Shown here: positions 51,785 through 60,790 of the stretch, piece by piece
Numbering within the stretch: the stretch's first letter is position 1
How the letters are laid out: each line of letters opens with the position of its first letter
Origin: Stappia sp. BW2
GTDB lineage: Bacteria > Pseudomonadota > Alphaproteobacteria > Rhizobiales > Stappiaceae
DNA length: 64,000 nt
Direction: 5' to 3'
NCBI RefSeq assembly: GCF_008107695.1
Contig: NZ_VIRG01000070.1
Location: 1,612,001-1,676,000, forward strand
The notes under the pieces: model-generated
Seen by the model: the letters and a program-made list of their open reading frames with translations, nothing else
Databases searched by the model: none
What the model was told of the DNA's origin: nothing
Position numbers and translations under genes: made by a program

Positions 51785-53778
51785 ACCGCGAATTTCTCGA
51801 CCTTTACAATCAGGAACTGACGTATCTGCGGGAACAAGGGGCCTCGTTTGCGGAGGCTTATCCGGCTGTCGCAGAACGTCTGGGCGGTCTCCTGGAAGAC
51901 CGGTCCGACCCCATGCTGTCCGGTTTGCTTGAAGGCACAGCTTTCCTTTCGGCGCGCGTTCAACTGAAAATGAAGCACGAATTTGCCGAATTCACCTCAA
52001 ACCTGTTCGAGCAACTCTATCCGACCGCGCTTGCACCGATTCCCTCTCTCGTACTTGCACGGATCACTCCGAAGTATGGCGATGCAAATCTACGAAATGG
52101 CATAAAGATCGAACGTCACGCTCCCATGGAAGCTGTGTTCCGTGAACGGCAGGGAGAGGTTCGCTGCCGGTTCACCCTCACCTCACCGATCACACTCACT
52201 CCGCTTGAACTCACCGGGGCAAAGTATCTGAGTTCGGCGGCTCAGGTGTCTGGTCTCGGTGCCGAGATGGCCGAGGACCGTCGGACCCGCGCGGGCCTTT
52301 CGATCTCGATGACCCACAGGATGTCCGATGATGCGGAAAACGAAGTATCCGCCGAGGAGGCTCTGAAAAAACCTGAGTACCAGGTATCGGGTTGCAGGAT
52401 CGACACGCTTCCTGTCCGCTTGATTGGGCCACTGGATCTGGCGGCAAAGGTCTACGAGCAGATCTTTGGACACACGATTGCGCTCTACATCCGCACCGAG
52501 GACGCCTTCGGTCAGTCCAGTTTGCAGCGTCTGCCTGTCGATGCCATCGAACAACTTGGTTTCGACGAAGAAGATGCCCTGCTGCACAATGATCTGCGCC
52601 TGTTCACCGGCTTCGACCATCTTCGCGATTATTTCAATTTTCCACGCAGTTTCCTGGGCTTCCGCCTGACAGGCTTGCGCCGGTACCTGGACAGGATCAA
52701 AGCCAAGTCCTTCGACTTGATCTTTGTCTTTGACGAAGTAGAAAACCGCTTGCCGGCGCACGTTGAGCGCAAGATTTTCGCGCTCCATTCAGCACCCGCC
52801 GTCAACCTTTTCGAGCGGCAGACTGACAGGGTACCGATCAAGAAAGGACAGCACGAATTTGCGGTCATAACGGACCGGACGAGGCCGCTGGATTACGAGG
52901 TACATGCGGTTACAGAGGTGTCAGCTCATTTCTCGGGCGGCGAAAAGCGCCCGGTCGAACCGCTCTACAGTGTTGCTCCAGATACTGAAAAAGCCGGCCA
53001 CGAATGGTTTTATACCATCCGCCGTCTGCCGAGGCGTCAGTCATCTTCCGAAGTCCGGCGTATGCAGCCGAGCTCTTACATTGGTACGGAAACCTTCATC
53101 TCCATTTCCAGCGGCGCTCAGGCCGCCGCTCTCATGCAAACAGGCAAGAAACGCCTTTCGGAGTTGTCGCTGAAGGTGCTGGCGTCCAACCGGTCACTCG
53201 CAGCAGATCTCCCCGTGGGAACAAATCCGGATAAGTCCACTATGGGGGATTTCCGGATCCTGGAAGATACGGGTCTCAAGGTGGACTGCGTGGCCGGACC
53301 GACATCCCCAAGACCGCCGCTGCTATCCTACAACGAAAGGCTCGGGGAACAGGGCCATGCCGGAGCCATTGCCTGGAGACTGATCAATATTCTGGCTTTG
53401 AACCATACTGGTCTCGTTCACGATGCTGCCGGCCGCGACGGCCAGTCCTTTCGCGATGTGCTGAGCGTGTTCGCGCCGCTTTCAGACAGTGCAGCTGACC
53501 GTCAGGCCCAATCCGTCCAGTCGGTATCGACCAGGCCGGTGGTGCGTCGTTTGCAACAAAAGTCCGGAACAGGCGTTGCAAGAGGTCTGGAAGTCACGAT
53601 CACACTCGATGACAAGGCCTTCGAAGGTGCAAGTGCTTTCCTGTTGGGGGCTGTTCTTGACCGGTTCCTGGCGGAATACGCTTCAATCAACCATTTCACC
53701 CAATGCGTGATCGCAACGACTGAGCGCGGGATAATCATGAAGTGGCCGCCGCGTATAGGGGCGAAAGGAATTCTATGA
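51781..53778 (+). CDS. tssF: T6SS baseplate protein TssF
   Basis: A 665-residue TssF. N-terminal family motifs: FLDLYNQELTYLREQG, FAEAYPAVAERLGG, DPMLSGLLEGTAFLSARVQLK in parts, and FTSNLFEQLYPTALAPIPS. Later blocks include YFNFPRSFLGFRLTGL and the C-terminal FTQCVIATTERG with KWPPRIG at the end. It wraps the baseplate wedge with TssG and TssK. Slightly longer than the typical 600 residues. It overlaps tssE and tssG by four bases each. Confidence 0.95.
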   Translation: MNREFLDLYNQELTYLREQGASFAEAYPAVAERLGGLLEDRSDPMLSGLLEGTAFLSARVQLKMKHEFAEFTSNLFEQLYPTALAPIPSLVLARITPKYGDANLRNGIKIERHAPMEAVFRERQGEVRCRFTLTSPITLTPLELTGAKYLSSAAQVSGLGAEMAEDRRTRAGLSISMTHRMSDDAENEVSAEEALKKPEYQVSGCRIDTLPVRLIGPLDLAAKVYEQIFGHTIALYIRTEDAFGQSSLQRLPVDAIEQLGFDEEDALLHNDLRLFTGFDHLRDYFNFPRSFLGFRLTGLRRYLDRIKAKSFDLIFVFDEVENRLPAHVERKIFALHSAPAVNLFERQTDRVPIKKGQHEFAVITDRTRPLDYEVHAVTEVSAHFSGGEKRPVEPLYSVAPDTEKAGHEWFYTIRRLPRRQSSSEVRRMQPSSYIGTETFISISSGAQAAALMQTGKKRLSELSLKVLASNRSLAADLPVGTNPDKSTMGDFRILEDTGLKVDCVAGPTSPRPPLLSYNERLGEQGHAGAIAWRLINILALNHTGLVHDAAGRDGQSFRDVLSVFAPLSDSAADRQAQSVQSVSTRPVVRRLQQKSGTGVARGLEVTITLDDKAFEGASAFLLGAVLDRFLAEYASINHFTQCVIATTERGIIMKWPPRIGAKGIL

Positions 53779-55358
53779 CTGGGCCGGCGGACAAGGATCT
53801 GACCAAAACCAGCGTTGCACGAGACAAGACCGTCGTACCATCGTCTGCACGGAAGGCTCCGCTGTGGCCTGAAAAAGAAGACGAGACGACGACGGCAGAC
53901 GGCTCCGAAACCGCCAGTTCGGACACGGTCTGGGCCGAAGTCGCTCAAGAAGACGACCCGTCCGAGCACTCGATTGAATCGCACGAAAGAAAATCGCACG
54001 CGATCGAACAGGCAAGGCCTGCTTCGGCAGTAGTCGACGCCACCCCTACCTTGTCCGAACCACAGCAGTCAGAAACGAGAGATAGAGAAGTTTCTTCTGA
54101 TAACGATGCAGTCCCGGAGAAGGTTGACGAGGACCTGCGCCCGCAAGCCTTGCCTCCCACGACAGAACCAGCAGATGAAGAATCTCTGCCGGAAGCGCCT
54201 CGTATCGAAGTCCCTGTCCAGCAGCAATACGCTTCACTGCTCGCAGCGCTGGCTGAGCGCATCCAGAAACATCCCGGCGGACACGACCTTCTGGCCGTGT
54301 TGAGAATGCTTGAAGGGCAGACAGCACCCGGACATTCCGAGCCTGGCGTGAAACCCAAGAACGCCGAAGAACCTGCCCCTCCCAGGATCGGCAAGAGTCG
54401 GCGCATGATGGAAGACATCGTTCGCTTCGGCCAGGACCCGTCGAGCGAGTTCGCGACGTCCACAATAGAACGCGCTACGCGTGACGGTGACGGCGGGCTC
54501 GTTTTGCTGGAGCGTTTCCTCGGCATGCTCGGCCCGCAAGGCGCCCTTCCCTCCGCCTATACCGACGAAGCGATTATGAGCGGGCTGAAGGGCGAAGACA
54601 GCTTTCCGCGGTTCCTGGACATGTTCAACAATCGCTTCGTGCAATTGTTTTACCGCGCATGGGCGGATGCGCGACCAATCGTTCAGCATGACCGGCCAGA
54701 CGATGACCGGTTCCTTGCCTACCTCGGCTCGACAATTGGTATCGGCTCTCCCATCTACCGCGATCTCGACAGGATAGATGACCGGCTCAAGCTGCTCTAT
54801 GGCGGGCTTATGTCGCCAAAGACAAAAAGCGCTGCCCGTTTGAAAGCCCTCATCACGGGTGTTTTCGACGTGAAGGTGGAAATCGATCAGTGCGTGGGAA
54901 CGTGGCTTCATCTGGACAAGGATGATCAGCTCAAGCTGGGCGGTTTCGGTCCGGGAGGTGCCGGGCAACTTGGCGCCGACACCATTGTGGGTTCAAAAGT
55001 CTACAGTGTTAGCGACAAGATCCGGATCAGAATTTTTACCAGCACATTGGAGGAATACCGGAAGTTTCTTCCACCAACACGGGTTAAACCCAATCCATGG
55101 ACAGAAAAACTATTTGACCTCATCGATTTTTATCTTGGCCTCGAGATCGAATACGAAATCGAGTTGGCCCTGCCCAAGAGATGCGCGTCTTCCGTTCGGA
55201 TGGATGCGACCAATTCTGCAACACTGGGACATATCGGTTGGCTGAAGCCAGCTGTTTCCGGATCCGGCGATGATGCCGCCCCGGAGGCAGAGGAAGAAGA
55301 CATGCTTACCGACACCCGTTTCCGGCCAGTGCGCCGCCACACTACCGTCTATCAATAG
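53775..55358 (+). CDS. tssG: T6SS baseplate protein TssG with long disordered N-terminal extension
   Basis: A 527-residue TssG; the usual length is about 330-350. The conserved part runs from about 150 (SLLAALAERIQKHPGGHDLL, then FPRFLDMFNNRFVQLFYRAW, and PKSALIDVKVE-type sequence). Residues 1-148 are acidic and Ser/Thr/Glu/Pro-rich, predicted disordered. The N-terminus carries RDKTVVPSSARKAP with T19, resembling the candidate phosphosites in TssL, PpkA and the M23 protein. The start is fixed by the ATGA overlap with tssF. A short acidic tail lies near the C-terminus. Confidence 0.92.
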   Translation: MTGPADKDLTKTSVARDKTVVPSSARKAPLWPEKEDETTTADGSETASSDTVWAEVAQEDDPSEHSIESHERKSHAIEQARPASAVVDATPTLSEPQQSETRDREVSSDNDAVPEKVDEDLRPQALPPTTEPADEESLPEAPRIEVPVQQQYASLLAALAERIQKHPGGHDLLAVLRMLEGQTAPGHSEPGVKPKNAEEPAPPRIGKSRRMMEDIVRFGQDPSSEFATSTIERATRDGDGGLVLLERFLGMLGPQGALPSAYTDEAIMSGLKGEDSFPRFLDMFNNRFVQLFYRAWADARPIVQHDRPDDDRFLAYLGSTIGIGSPIYRDLDRIDDRLKLLYGGLMSPKTKSAARLKALITGVFDVKVEIDQCVGTWLHLDKDDQLKLGGFGPGGAGQLGADTIVGSKVYSVSDKIRIRIFTSTLEEYRKFLPPTRVKPNPWTEKLFDLIDFYLGLEIEYEIELALPKRCASSVRMDATNSATLGHIGWLKPAVSGSGDDAAPEAEEEDMLTDTRFRPVRRHTTVYQ

Positions 55359-55384
55359 GTCTCAAGTCCGAAGGACCGGAAATT

Positions 55385-58192
55385 ATGAGTGACATTACGG
55401 TTGAAAAAGTTACCAGCAAAATTAACTCGGTTGCCTACGAAAGCCTGGACAAGGCCATGCGGCTTACCAAGGATGCCGGCCACAGGCATCTCGAATTGCT
55501 CCACTGGCTTTATTATCTGATCCGGAACGAAAATTCCGACCTGTTTCATATTCTTCGCCATTTCGATGTCGATTTGAGTGCCGTTGACAAGGATCTGCAG
55601 GCTGCCCTCGCGGAACTGAAGATCAATCAAACCGAACTCCCCACAATGTCGAAGCCCTTTCGCGAAGCCTTGCAGGGAGCCTGGTTCGTTGGAACGCTTA
55701 CCCACGGCGACTACAAGATACGGACAGCCTACGTGCTTCTTGCAATCCTTGGGGACGAGAGCACGCGGACGCAGCTTTTCCGGCTGTCTAAAGCTCTCAA
55801 CAAGCTCAAGCACGATGAAATAGAGAGCCAACTGGATGCCATTGCCGGATCATCCGGCGAAGTACGGGCCCGGCCAATCGATGGCTCCGGCCCTGTTCCC
55901 GGTTCAGCCTCCGGCGAGCCGGGATCGGAGCCCCTGTCCGCGGGCGGTCCTGGAGAAGATGCGCTCAGCCAGTTCACAGTGGATTTCACTGCCCGCGCAC
56001 GCGCCGAGGAATTCGACCCAATCGTGGGACGGGACGAGGAAATTCGTCAGGTCATCGACGTCTTGATGCGTCGCCGCCAGAACAACCCAATCCTGACTGG
56101 GGAAGCCGGCGTTGGCAAAACGGCTATCGTTGAGGGCTTCGCGCAGAAAATTGTCGCCGGGGACGTTCCCCCTGCACTCTTGGGCACACGTCTTTGTGCC
56201 CTGGACCTTGGACTGCTTCAGGCTGGCGCCTCCATGAAAGGCGAGTTCGAGAAGCGGTTGCGTGCGGTGATTGATGCGGTTCACGGGTCCATCGTCCCGA
56301 CGATTCTGTTCATTGATGAAGCGCACACGCTGATCGGCGCCGGCGGCGCAGCGGGAACAGGTGATGCCGCCAACCTTCTGAAGCCCGCGCTTGCGCGCGG
56401 CACACTCAGAACCGTCGCTGCCACGACCTGGTCGGAGTACCGACAGCATTTTGAAAAAGACCCGGCCCTGACCCGCCGTTTTCAGCCGGTTCAGGTTGAT
56501 GAACCTGACGAAGAGAAATGCTTTGCCATGGTGCGTGGCCTTCTCGGCCCGATGGAAGATCATCACCAGGTTCGCATTCTGGACAGTGCTGTTCGCTCTG
56601 CCGTGTCGTTGTCCCACCGTTACATTCCAGCGCGCCAGTTGCCGGACAAGGCAGTGAGTGTTCTGGACACTGCCTCGGCACGGGTCAACATTTCGCAAGC
56701 AGCCCAGCCCGCCCGATTGCTGGACCTGGTTGCAAGGAAAGGCTTTCTGGAGACCGAGAAAAAGGCTCTTACGAACGACGCCGAACTGGGCATGGAAAAT
56801 CAGGAACAGCTCGACGCTCTTTCCGATGCGATTGCGGAAACCGAACGCGATATCGAGACTGTCCGCACGCAATGGGAAAACGAACGCAAACTTGTTGCCG
56901 GCATCCGGCGCCTGAATGCTGCACTCGCAAAGCTGCGCGGCGGTGATCCTGCGCCTCACCCGGAAAGCGAGGAAATCGAAGATCCGCAGGACGACAAACC
57001 TGCTCTCGTTTCTATCGATGAGATCGAGCTTGATCTCGATGTCGACCTGACCAGCGAAGACGCCATTCGGGAAGCCCTCGTGGCCATGCGCACGGAGCTT
57101 TCAGAAATCCCGGAAGACGAGCGCATGGTTTATGCCTATGTCGACGATGAAGCTGTGGCCAGCATTATTTCCGACTGGACCGGCGTTCCCGTCGGCAGGA
57201 TGGTGCAAGATGAAATGCAAACGATCCTTTCGCTCACGGACAGTCTCAACAAACGGGTGATCGGTCAGGCTCACGGGCTGGCGATGATCTCGAAGCGCAT
57301 CGAAACCAGCCGTGCCCAGTTGGGCAATCCGGACAAACCCATCGGGGTGTTCATGCTGTGCGGTCCTTCCGGTGTCGGCAAGACCGAAACCGCGCTTGCG
57401 CTTGCAGAAACACTTTACGGTGGTGAAGAAAGCCTGATCACCATTAACATGTCGGAGTTCCAGGAAGCGCATTCAGTTTCCGGTCTTAAAGGCGCTCCTC
57501 CAGGATATGTAGGCTATGGCGAAGGTGGGCGGTTGACCGAGGCGGTGCGCCGCAAGCCTTATTCGGTAGTCCTCCTGGACGAGGTCGAAAAAGCTCACCC
57601 GGATGTTCATGAAATTTTCTTCCAGGTTTTCGACAAGGGCTGGATGGAAGACGGCATGGGCCGGAAGATCGACTTCCGCAACACCTTGATATTGCTGACC
57701 TCGAATGTCGGCACCGACATCATCATGAATGCGGCAAGCCATATGCTGGATGCGCCGGTTTCCAGTGATCCGGAACTCGCGGCGACTGACCCCAATGCAC
57801 CCGATCCGGAAAAGCTTGCGGAGACCCTGAGACCAGCTTTGCTCGACGTGTTCCCCCCGGCCCTGCTCGGCCGTATCGTGACCATACCCTATTATCCGCT
57901 ATCGCCTTCGATGCTCGGGTTTATTGTCCGGCTGCAGCTCAACCGCATTGTCAAACGGGTCAAGCAGAACCGGGGCGCCATGCTGAACTATGGTGAAGAT
58001 GTTGTGAGTTACATCGTATCGCTGTGCCGCGATCCGGATAGTGGCGGGCGCATGATCGATAACATTCTGACCAACGATCTTCTGCCCAAACTCTCGCGCG
58101 CGTTCCTGACTGCGCAGATGAACGGTGAGGAGTTGAAAAGCGTTACCTTGAAGGCCACAGAGACCGGTATCGAAATCGAACCGGAAAGTTGA
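55385..58192 (+). CDS. tssH: T6SS AAA+ ATPase TssH (ClpV)
   Basis: A 935-residue ClpV. N-domain 1-150 (binds the sheath), then AAA1 with Walker A GEAGVGKTA at 239-247 and Walker B LFIDEAH around 308-314, a coiled-coil middle domain at about 440-520, and AAA2 with Walker A GPSGVGKTE at 660-668 and VVLLDEVEKAHPDV. It disassembles contracted sheaths. It lies 26 bases after tssG and is the last gene of the rightward arm. Confidence 0.96.
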   Translation: MSDITVEKVTSKINSVAYESLDKAMRLTKDAGHRHLELLHWLYYLIRNENSDLFHILRHFDVDLSAVDKDLQAALAELKINQTELPTMSKPFREALQGAWFVGTLTHGDYKIRTAYVLLAILGDESTRTQLFRLSKALNKLKHDEIESQLDAIAGSSGEVRARPIDGSGPVPGSASGEPGSEPLSAGGPGEDALSQFTVDFTARARAEEFDPIVGRDEEIRQVIDVLMRRRQNNPILTGEAGVGKTAIVEGFAQKIVAGDVPPALLGTRLCALDLGLLQAGASMKGEFEKRLRAVIDAVHGSIVPTILFIDEAHTLIGAGGAAGTGDAANLLKPALARGTLRTVAATTWSEYRQHFEKDPALTRRFQPVQVDEPDEEKCFAMVRGLLGPMEDHHQVRILDSAVRSAVSLSHRYIPARQLPDKAVSVLDTASARVNISQAAQPARLLDLVARKGFLETEKKALTNDAELGMENQEQLDALSDAIAETERDIETVRTQWENERKLVAGIRRLNAALAKLRGGDPAPHPESEEIEDPQDDKPALVSIDEIELDLDVDLTSEDAIREALVAMRTELSEIPEDERMVYAYVDDEAVASIISDWTGVPVGRMVQDEMQTILSLTDSLNKRVIGQAHGLAMISKRIETSRAQLGNPDKPIGVFMLCGPSGVGKTETALALAETLYGGEESLITINMSEFQEAHSVSGLKGAPPGYVGYGEGGRLTEAVRRKPYSVVLLDEVEKAHPDVHEIFFQVFDKGWMEDGMGRKIDFRNTLILLTSNVGTDIIMNAASHMLDAPVSSDPELAATDPNAPDPEKLAETLRPALLDVFPPALLGRIVTIPYYPLSPSMLGFIVRLQLNRIVKRVKQNRGAMLNYGEDVVSYIVSLCRDPDSGGRMIDNILTNDLLPKLSRAFLTAQMNGEELKSVTLKATETGIEIEPES

Positions 58193-58205
58193 TGGATCGA
58201 ACAGA

Positions 58206-58241
58206 AAACGCCGGACAGGAATTTATACCTGTCCGGCGTTT
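58206..58241. terminator. Bidirectional terminator between tssH and the PAAR gene
   Basis: A 14-bp perfect stem (AAACGCCGGACAGG at 58206-58219 with its complement at 58228-58241) and an 8-base loop, with T residues ending the stem on both strands. It separates the two converging genes. Confidence 0.8.
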
Positions 58242-58286
58242 CGAATCTGTGCAGTAGAAATTTCTCAGATTATTGAAAACCTGAAG

Positions 58287-58583
58287 TCAGCCACCGATCA
58301 GGACGGTGAAGTCACCCGTGGTGATCATCCCGCCCTTGAGTGTTGGGTCACCCATGCGTGCAGCCGGCAGTATTCCGAGGAAAACCGTCATAGACCCCAT
58401 TACGATGGGATCAACATTTGCCGGTGGTGGACCGACACAGACACATAGATCCGTCATTCTCGCGGCAGGACGCATGCCGATCAGAACATTGATCTTGCAA
58501 GGTGGTGCGATCGGCAGTCCGGGAGGGACCGGCGTCATCGAACACATATGTAAGTCGCCCAGTCGGGCAGCTGGTTTCGTCAT
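58287..58583 (-). CDS. T6SS PAAR-domain spike-tip protein
   Basis: A 98-residue protein made only of a PAAR repeat domain: KPAARLGDLHMC, PAARMTDLCVCVG, PAARMGDP and a terminal GDFTVLIGG. PAAR proteins form the sharp zinc-bound tip on VgrG. No toxin domain is attached, so effectors would bind as separate cargo. It converges on tssH and lies upstream, with a 107-base gap, of no other gene on its strand. Confidence 0.93.
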   Translation of the reverse strand: MTKPAARLGDLHMCSMTPVPPGLPIAPPCKINVLIGMRPAARMTDLCVCVGPPPANVDPIVMGSMTVFLGILPAARMGDPTLKGGMITTGDFTVLIGG

Positions 58584-58690
58584 GGCAGCCTCTTGTGCTG
58601 TTACGCTCTTGCCAGAATGAACTTTCCTGCAAAAATTACTGGGACATGGATCACAGTCTGGGGCATTTCAGCGCTTGTGCAAGGCCTGTT

Positions 58691-60679
58691 TCACTGCACG
58701 CTCAGAATGTCGGCGATCACCGTCCGATAATCTTTAAGATCCTTGCTTCCGACAGACTGCGGTGAATCTGCTCCGGTTTCCATTTCGAAGGCCAGCGGAT
58801 CTGTCGGTTCGCCGTTGTGCCTGATTTCAAAATGCAGGTGCGGGCCGGTAGAAAGTCCCGTGGTTCCCACATATCCGATCAGATCGCCAGCCTGCACAAC
58901 CGATCCAAGCTGAATACCGTCGGCAAACTCATGCATATGCGCATAGCGGCTTGTGATGCCGCCCTTATGGGTAAGTTCAATGAAGTTGCCGTAGCCTCCT
59001 CGGACATCCCGGTAAGTGACCTTTCCGGAAAATGCCGCGTGAATCGCAGTTCCGGTGGGAGCCGCCCAATCGACCCCGGCGTGGAGGCGTTCGGTCTTCT
59101 TGATCGGATGAAACCTCAACCCGAATTTTGAGGTCAGGACACCTTTCACCGGCACAAGCATCGCACCCGACAGGCTGACCTTGCCGCCTTCGTTCACACA
59201 GGCAAAACCGCGATTGCCAGGTGCCTTGAGCACGTAGCAGCGAACTGACCAATCGTCTCCCCGCCGAACACCAGCAAAGAGCACCCTGCCACCACCACGC
59301 TTCTCGTCCCGGGCGGTGTCCGTGAAAACGAGTGTGACCCTTTCGTCCGGTTTGATCGCCCGCTTGAGGTCGGTCATCGGAGCGAGATACGCGATTGCCT
59401 CGCCCACGATAGAAGCGGGCACGGCATTGCGGACCGCTGTCGCATAAAGCCCGTCGATCAGGCGATGAGTGCTGGCAGGTTGCTTGGCCTCCTCGCCCGA
59501 AGGTTTCTCCGCAACGATGGTCTTGCCGAACCAGGGATCGGCGCCAGCGACATAACCGTCCCCATCTCGGCCGACTGAATATGCAGCTGTCCCAAGGTAT
59601 CCTTCGCGCGTGTAGATCGATAACTGCACAGGCCGGTAGTAGTCGCCGATCCGACCCAGCTTATTCGGTATACGAACACCACGAACGGCGATTTTATCGC
59701 CCGCGATCAAATCGCCTTTATCAAAACGGTCCCGGACAAATTTCACCAGCGGCTCAAGGACCTCCTCGTCAAAGCCCTTGCCTTTCAGAAAATCCTTGAG
59801 TGAGCCAGGCTTTTCCACCTCTTCGCGAACTTCGATCCGGCTTCGTCCCTGGCCGATCGGGCGCTCGGTCAGATAAAGGTTCAGCGTGTCGGTCGACGGT
59901 TTCAAGAACACCGGCAAGTCGGGTGAACTATCGTCCGCGGGACGGGCGTCTTCTTCAACCACAATGCCCTCAGCCTCGTCGCCACCGCCGAAATTACCGA
60001 ATTGAAAGTCCGCTTCGCTGCCAGGTGCACGAATAACCAGATTGCCATCATCGTCCAGCATCTGACTGTCGAGAATGTACGCCGCGGCAGATGGCACTGA
60101 TGCTGAACCGTCGCCGATTGCAGCAGCAGGTACCGGCCGTTCCGACAGATCGATGCGCCGGTTGGCAGCACCGTCTTTCAAGAGTACCGGGTCTCCTGCC
60201 AACGGAATGACGGCTGACAAAGCCATATCAAAAAACGGGTCAGCCGGGACGTCGAGATCCTCCTCGTTGGTCAGTGCCGCATTCTCACCCTCCTCTTCAA
60301 GGGGCTGGTCAGTGCCACCGGTTTCCTCTGGATCTTGTGGCGGAGCATTTTCCGTTTCCGAACTCCTCGCCAGCGTGTCGGCGGTTTGCTGCGGTCCTGC
60401 TTCCTCGGGCGGAGAGAGGGAAATCGCGCCGGTGGAAATCAGGTGCGCAATCCCTCCTGCAGCGCCGCCCAGCACGAGAAAGCCTATTGCCAGTGCGGCA
60501 TAGAGAATTATGGGTGACCGTTTTGGAACTGCTGCTTTTTCAGTTGAAGCGGCTGGCTTCGCCGACCCGTTGCCGGCAGAGCCAGCTGCTGGAGGGGCCT
60601 TGTGCGACGGACGGATAACGGTCCTGTCAAACTCAGGGCGATTTGCACCCGGATTTTGGTTATCAGACCATTGGACCAT
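58691..60679 (-). CDS. Membrane-anchored M23 (LytM) peptidoglycan endopeptidase
   Basis: A 662-residue type II membrane protein. The cytoplasmic N-terminus includes NRPEFDRTVIRPSHKAP, with candidate phosphothreonine T20. One helix spans 57-80. A long acidic periplasmic stretch follows (about 90-250), then an OapA/LysM-like region, and the M23 domain near 530-640. Zinc motifs are HAGVDWAAPTGT and GPHLHFEIRHNG, with HMHEF between, so catalysis looks intact. It may open peptidoglycan for the T6SS envelope complex; an independent cell-wall role is possible. Start preceded by AAGG 7 bases upstream. Confidence 0.88.
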   Translation of the reverse strand: MVQWSDNQNPGANRPEFDRTVIRPSHKAPPAAGSAGNGSAKPAASTEKAAVPKRSPIILYAALAIGFLVLGGAAGGIAHLISTGAISLSPPEEAGPQQTADTLARSSETENAPPQDPEETGGTDQPLEEEGENAALTNEEDLDVPADPFFDMALSAVIPLAGDPVLLKDGAANRRIDLSERPVPAAAIGDGSASVPSAAAYILDSQMLDDDGNLVIRAPGSEADFQFGNFGGGDEAEGIVVEEDARPADDSSPDLPVFLKPSTDTLNLYLTERPIGQGRSRIEVREEVEKPGSLKDFLKGKGFDEEVLEPLVKFVRDRFDKGDLIAGDKIAVRGVRIPNKLGRIGDYYRPVQLSIYTREGYLGTAAYSVGRDGDGYVAGADPWFGKTIVAEKPSGEEAKQPASTHRLIDGLYATAVRNAVPASIVGEAIAYLAPMTDLKRAIKPDERVTLVFTDTARDEKRGGGRVLFAGVRRGDDWSVRCYVLKAPGNRGFACVNEGGKVSLSGAMLVPVKGVLTSKFGLRFHPIKKTERLHAGVDWAAPTGTAIHAAFSGKVTYRDVRGGYGNFIELTHKGGITSRYAHMHEFADGIQLGSVVQAGDLIGYVGTTGLSTGPHLHFEIRHNGEPTDPLAFEMETGADSPQSVGSKDLKDYRTVIADILSVQ

Positions 60680-60790
60680 AGTGAGACCTTAAGCGCAGCG
60701 CCTAAGCTGCTCAGGCTGCCGAAAACAGTTATCCGATCATGCCGGATGATTGGAAAAGATGCAAAAAATGCTGTGATTGAAGGAACTTCC

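Noticed and set aside
58691..60679. M23 protein as a secreted T6SS effector
   Set aside because: It has a cytoplasmic N-terminus and an internal membrane helix and no neighbouring immunity gene, which fits a resident cell-wall enzyme better.
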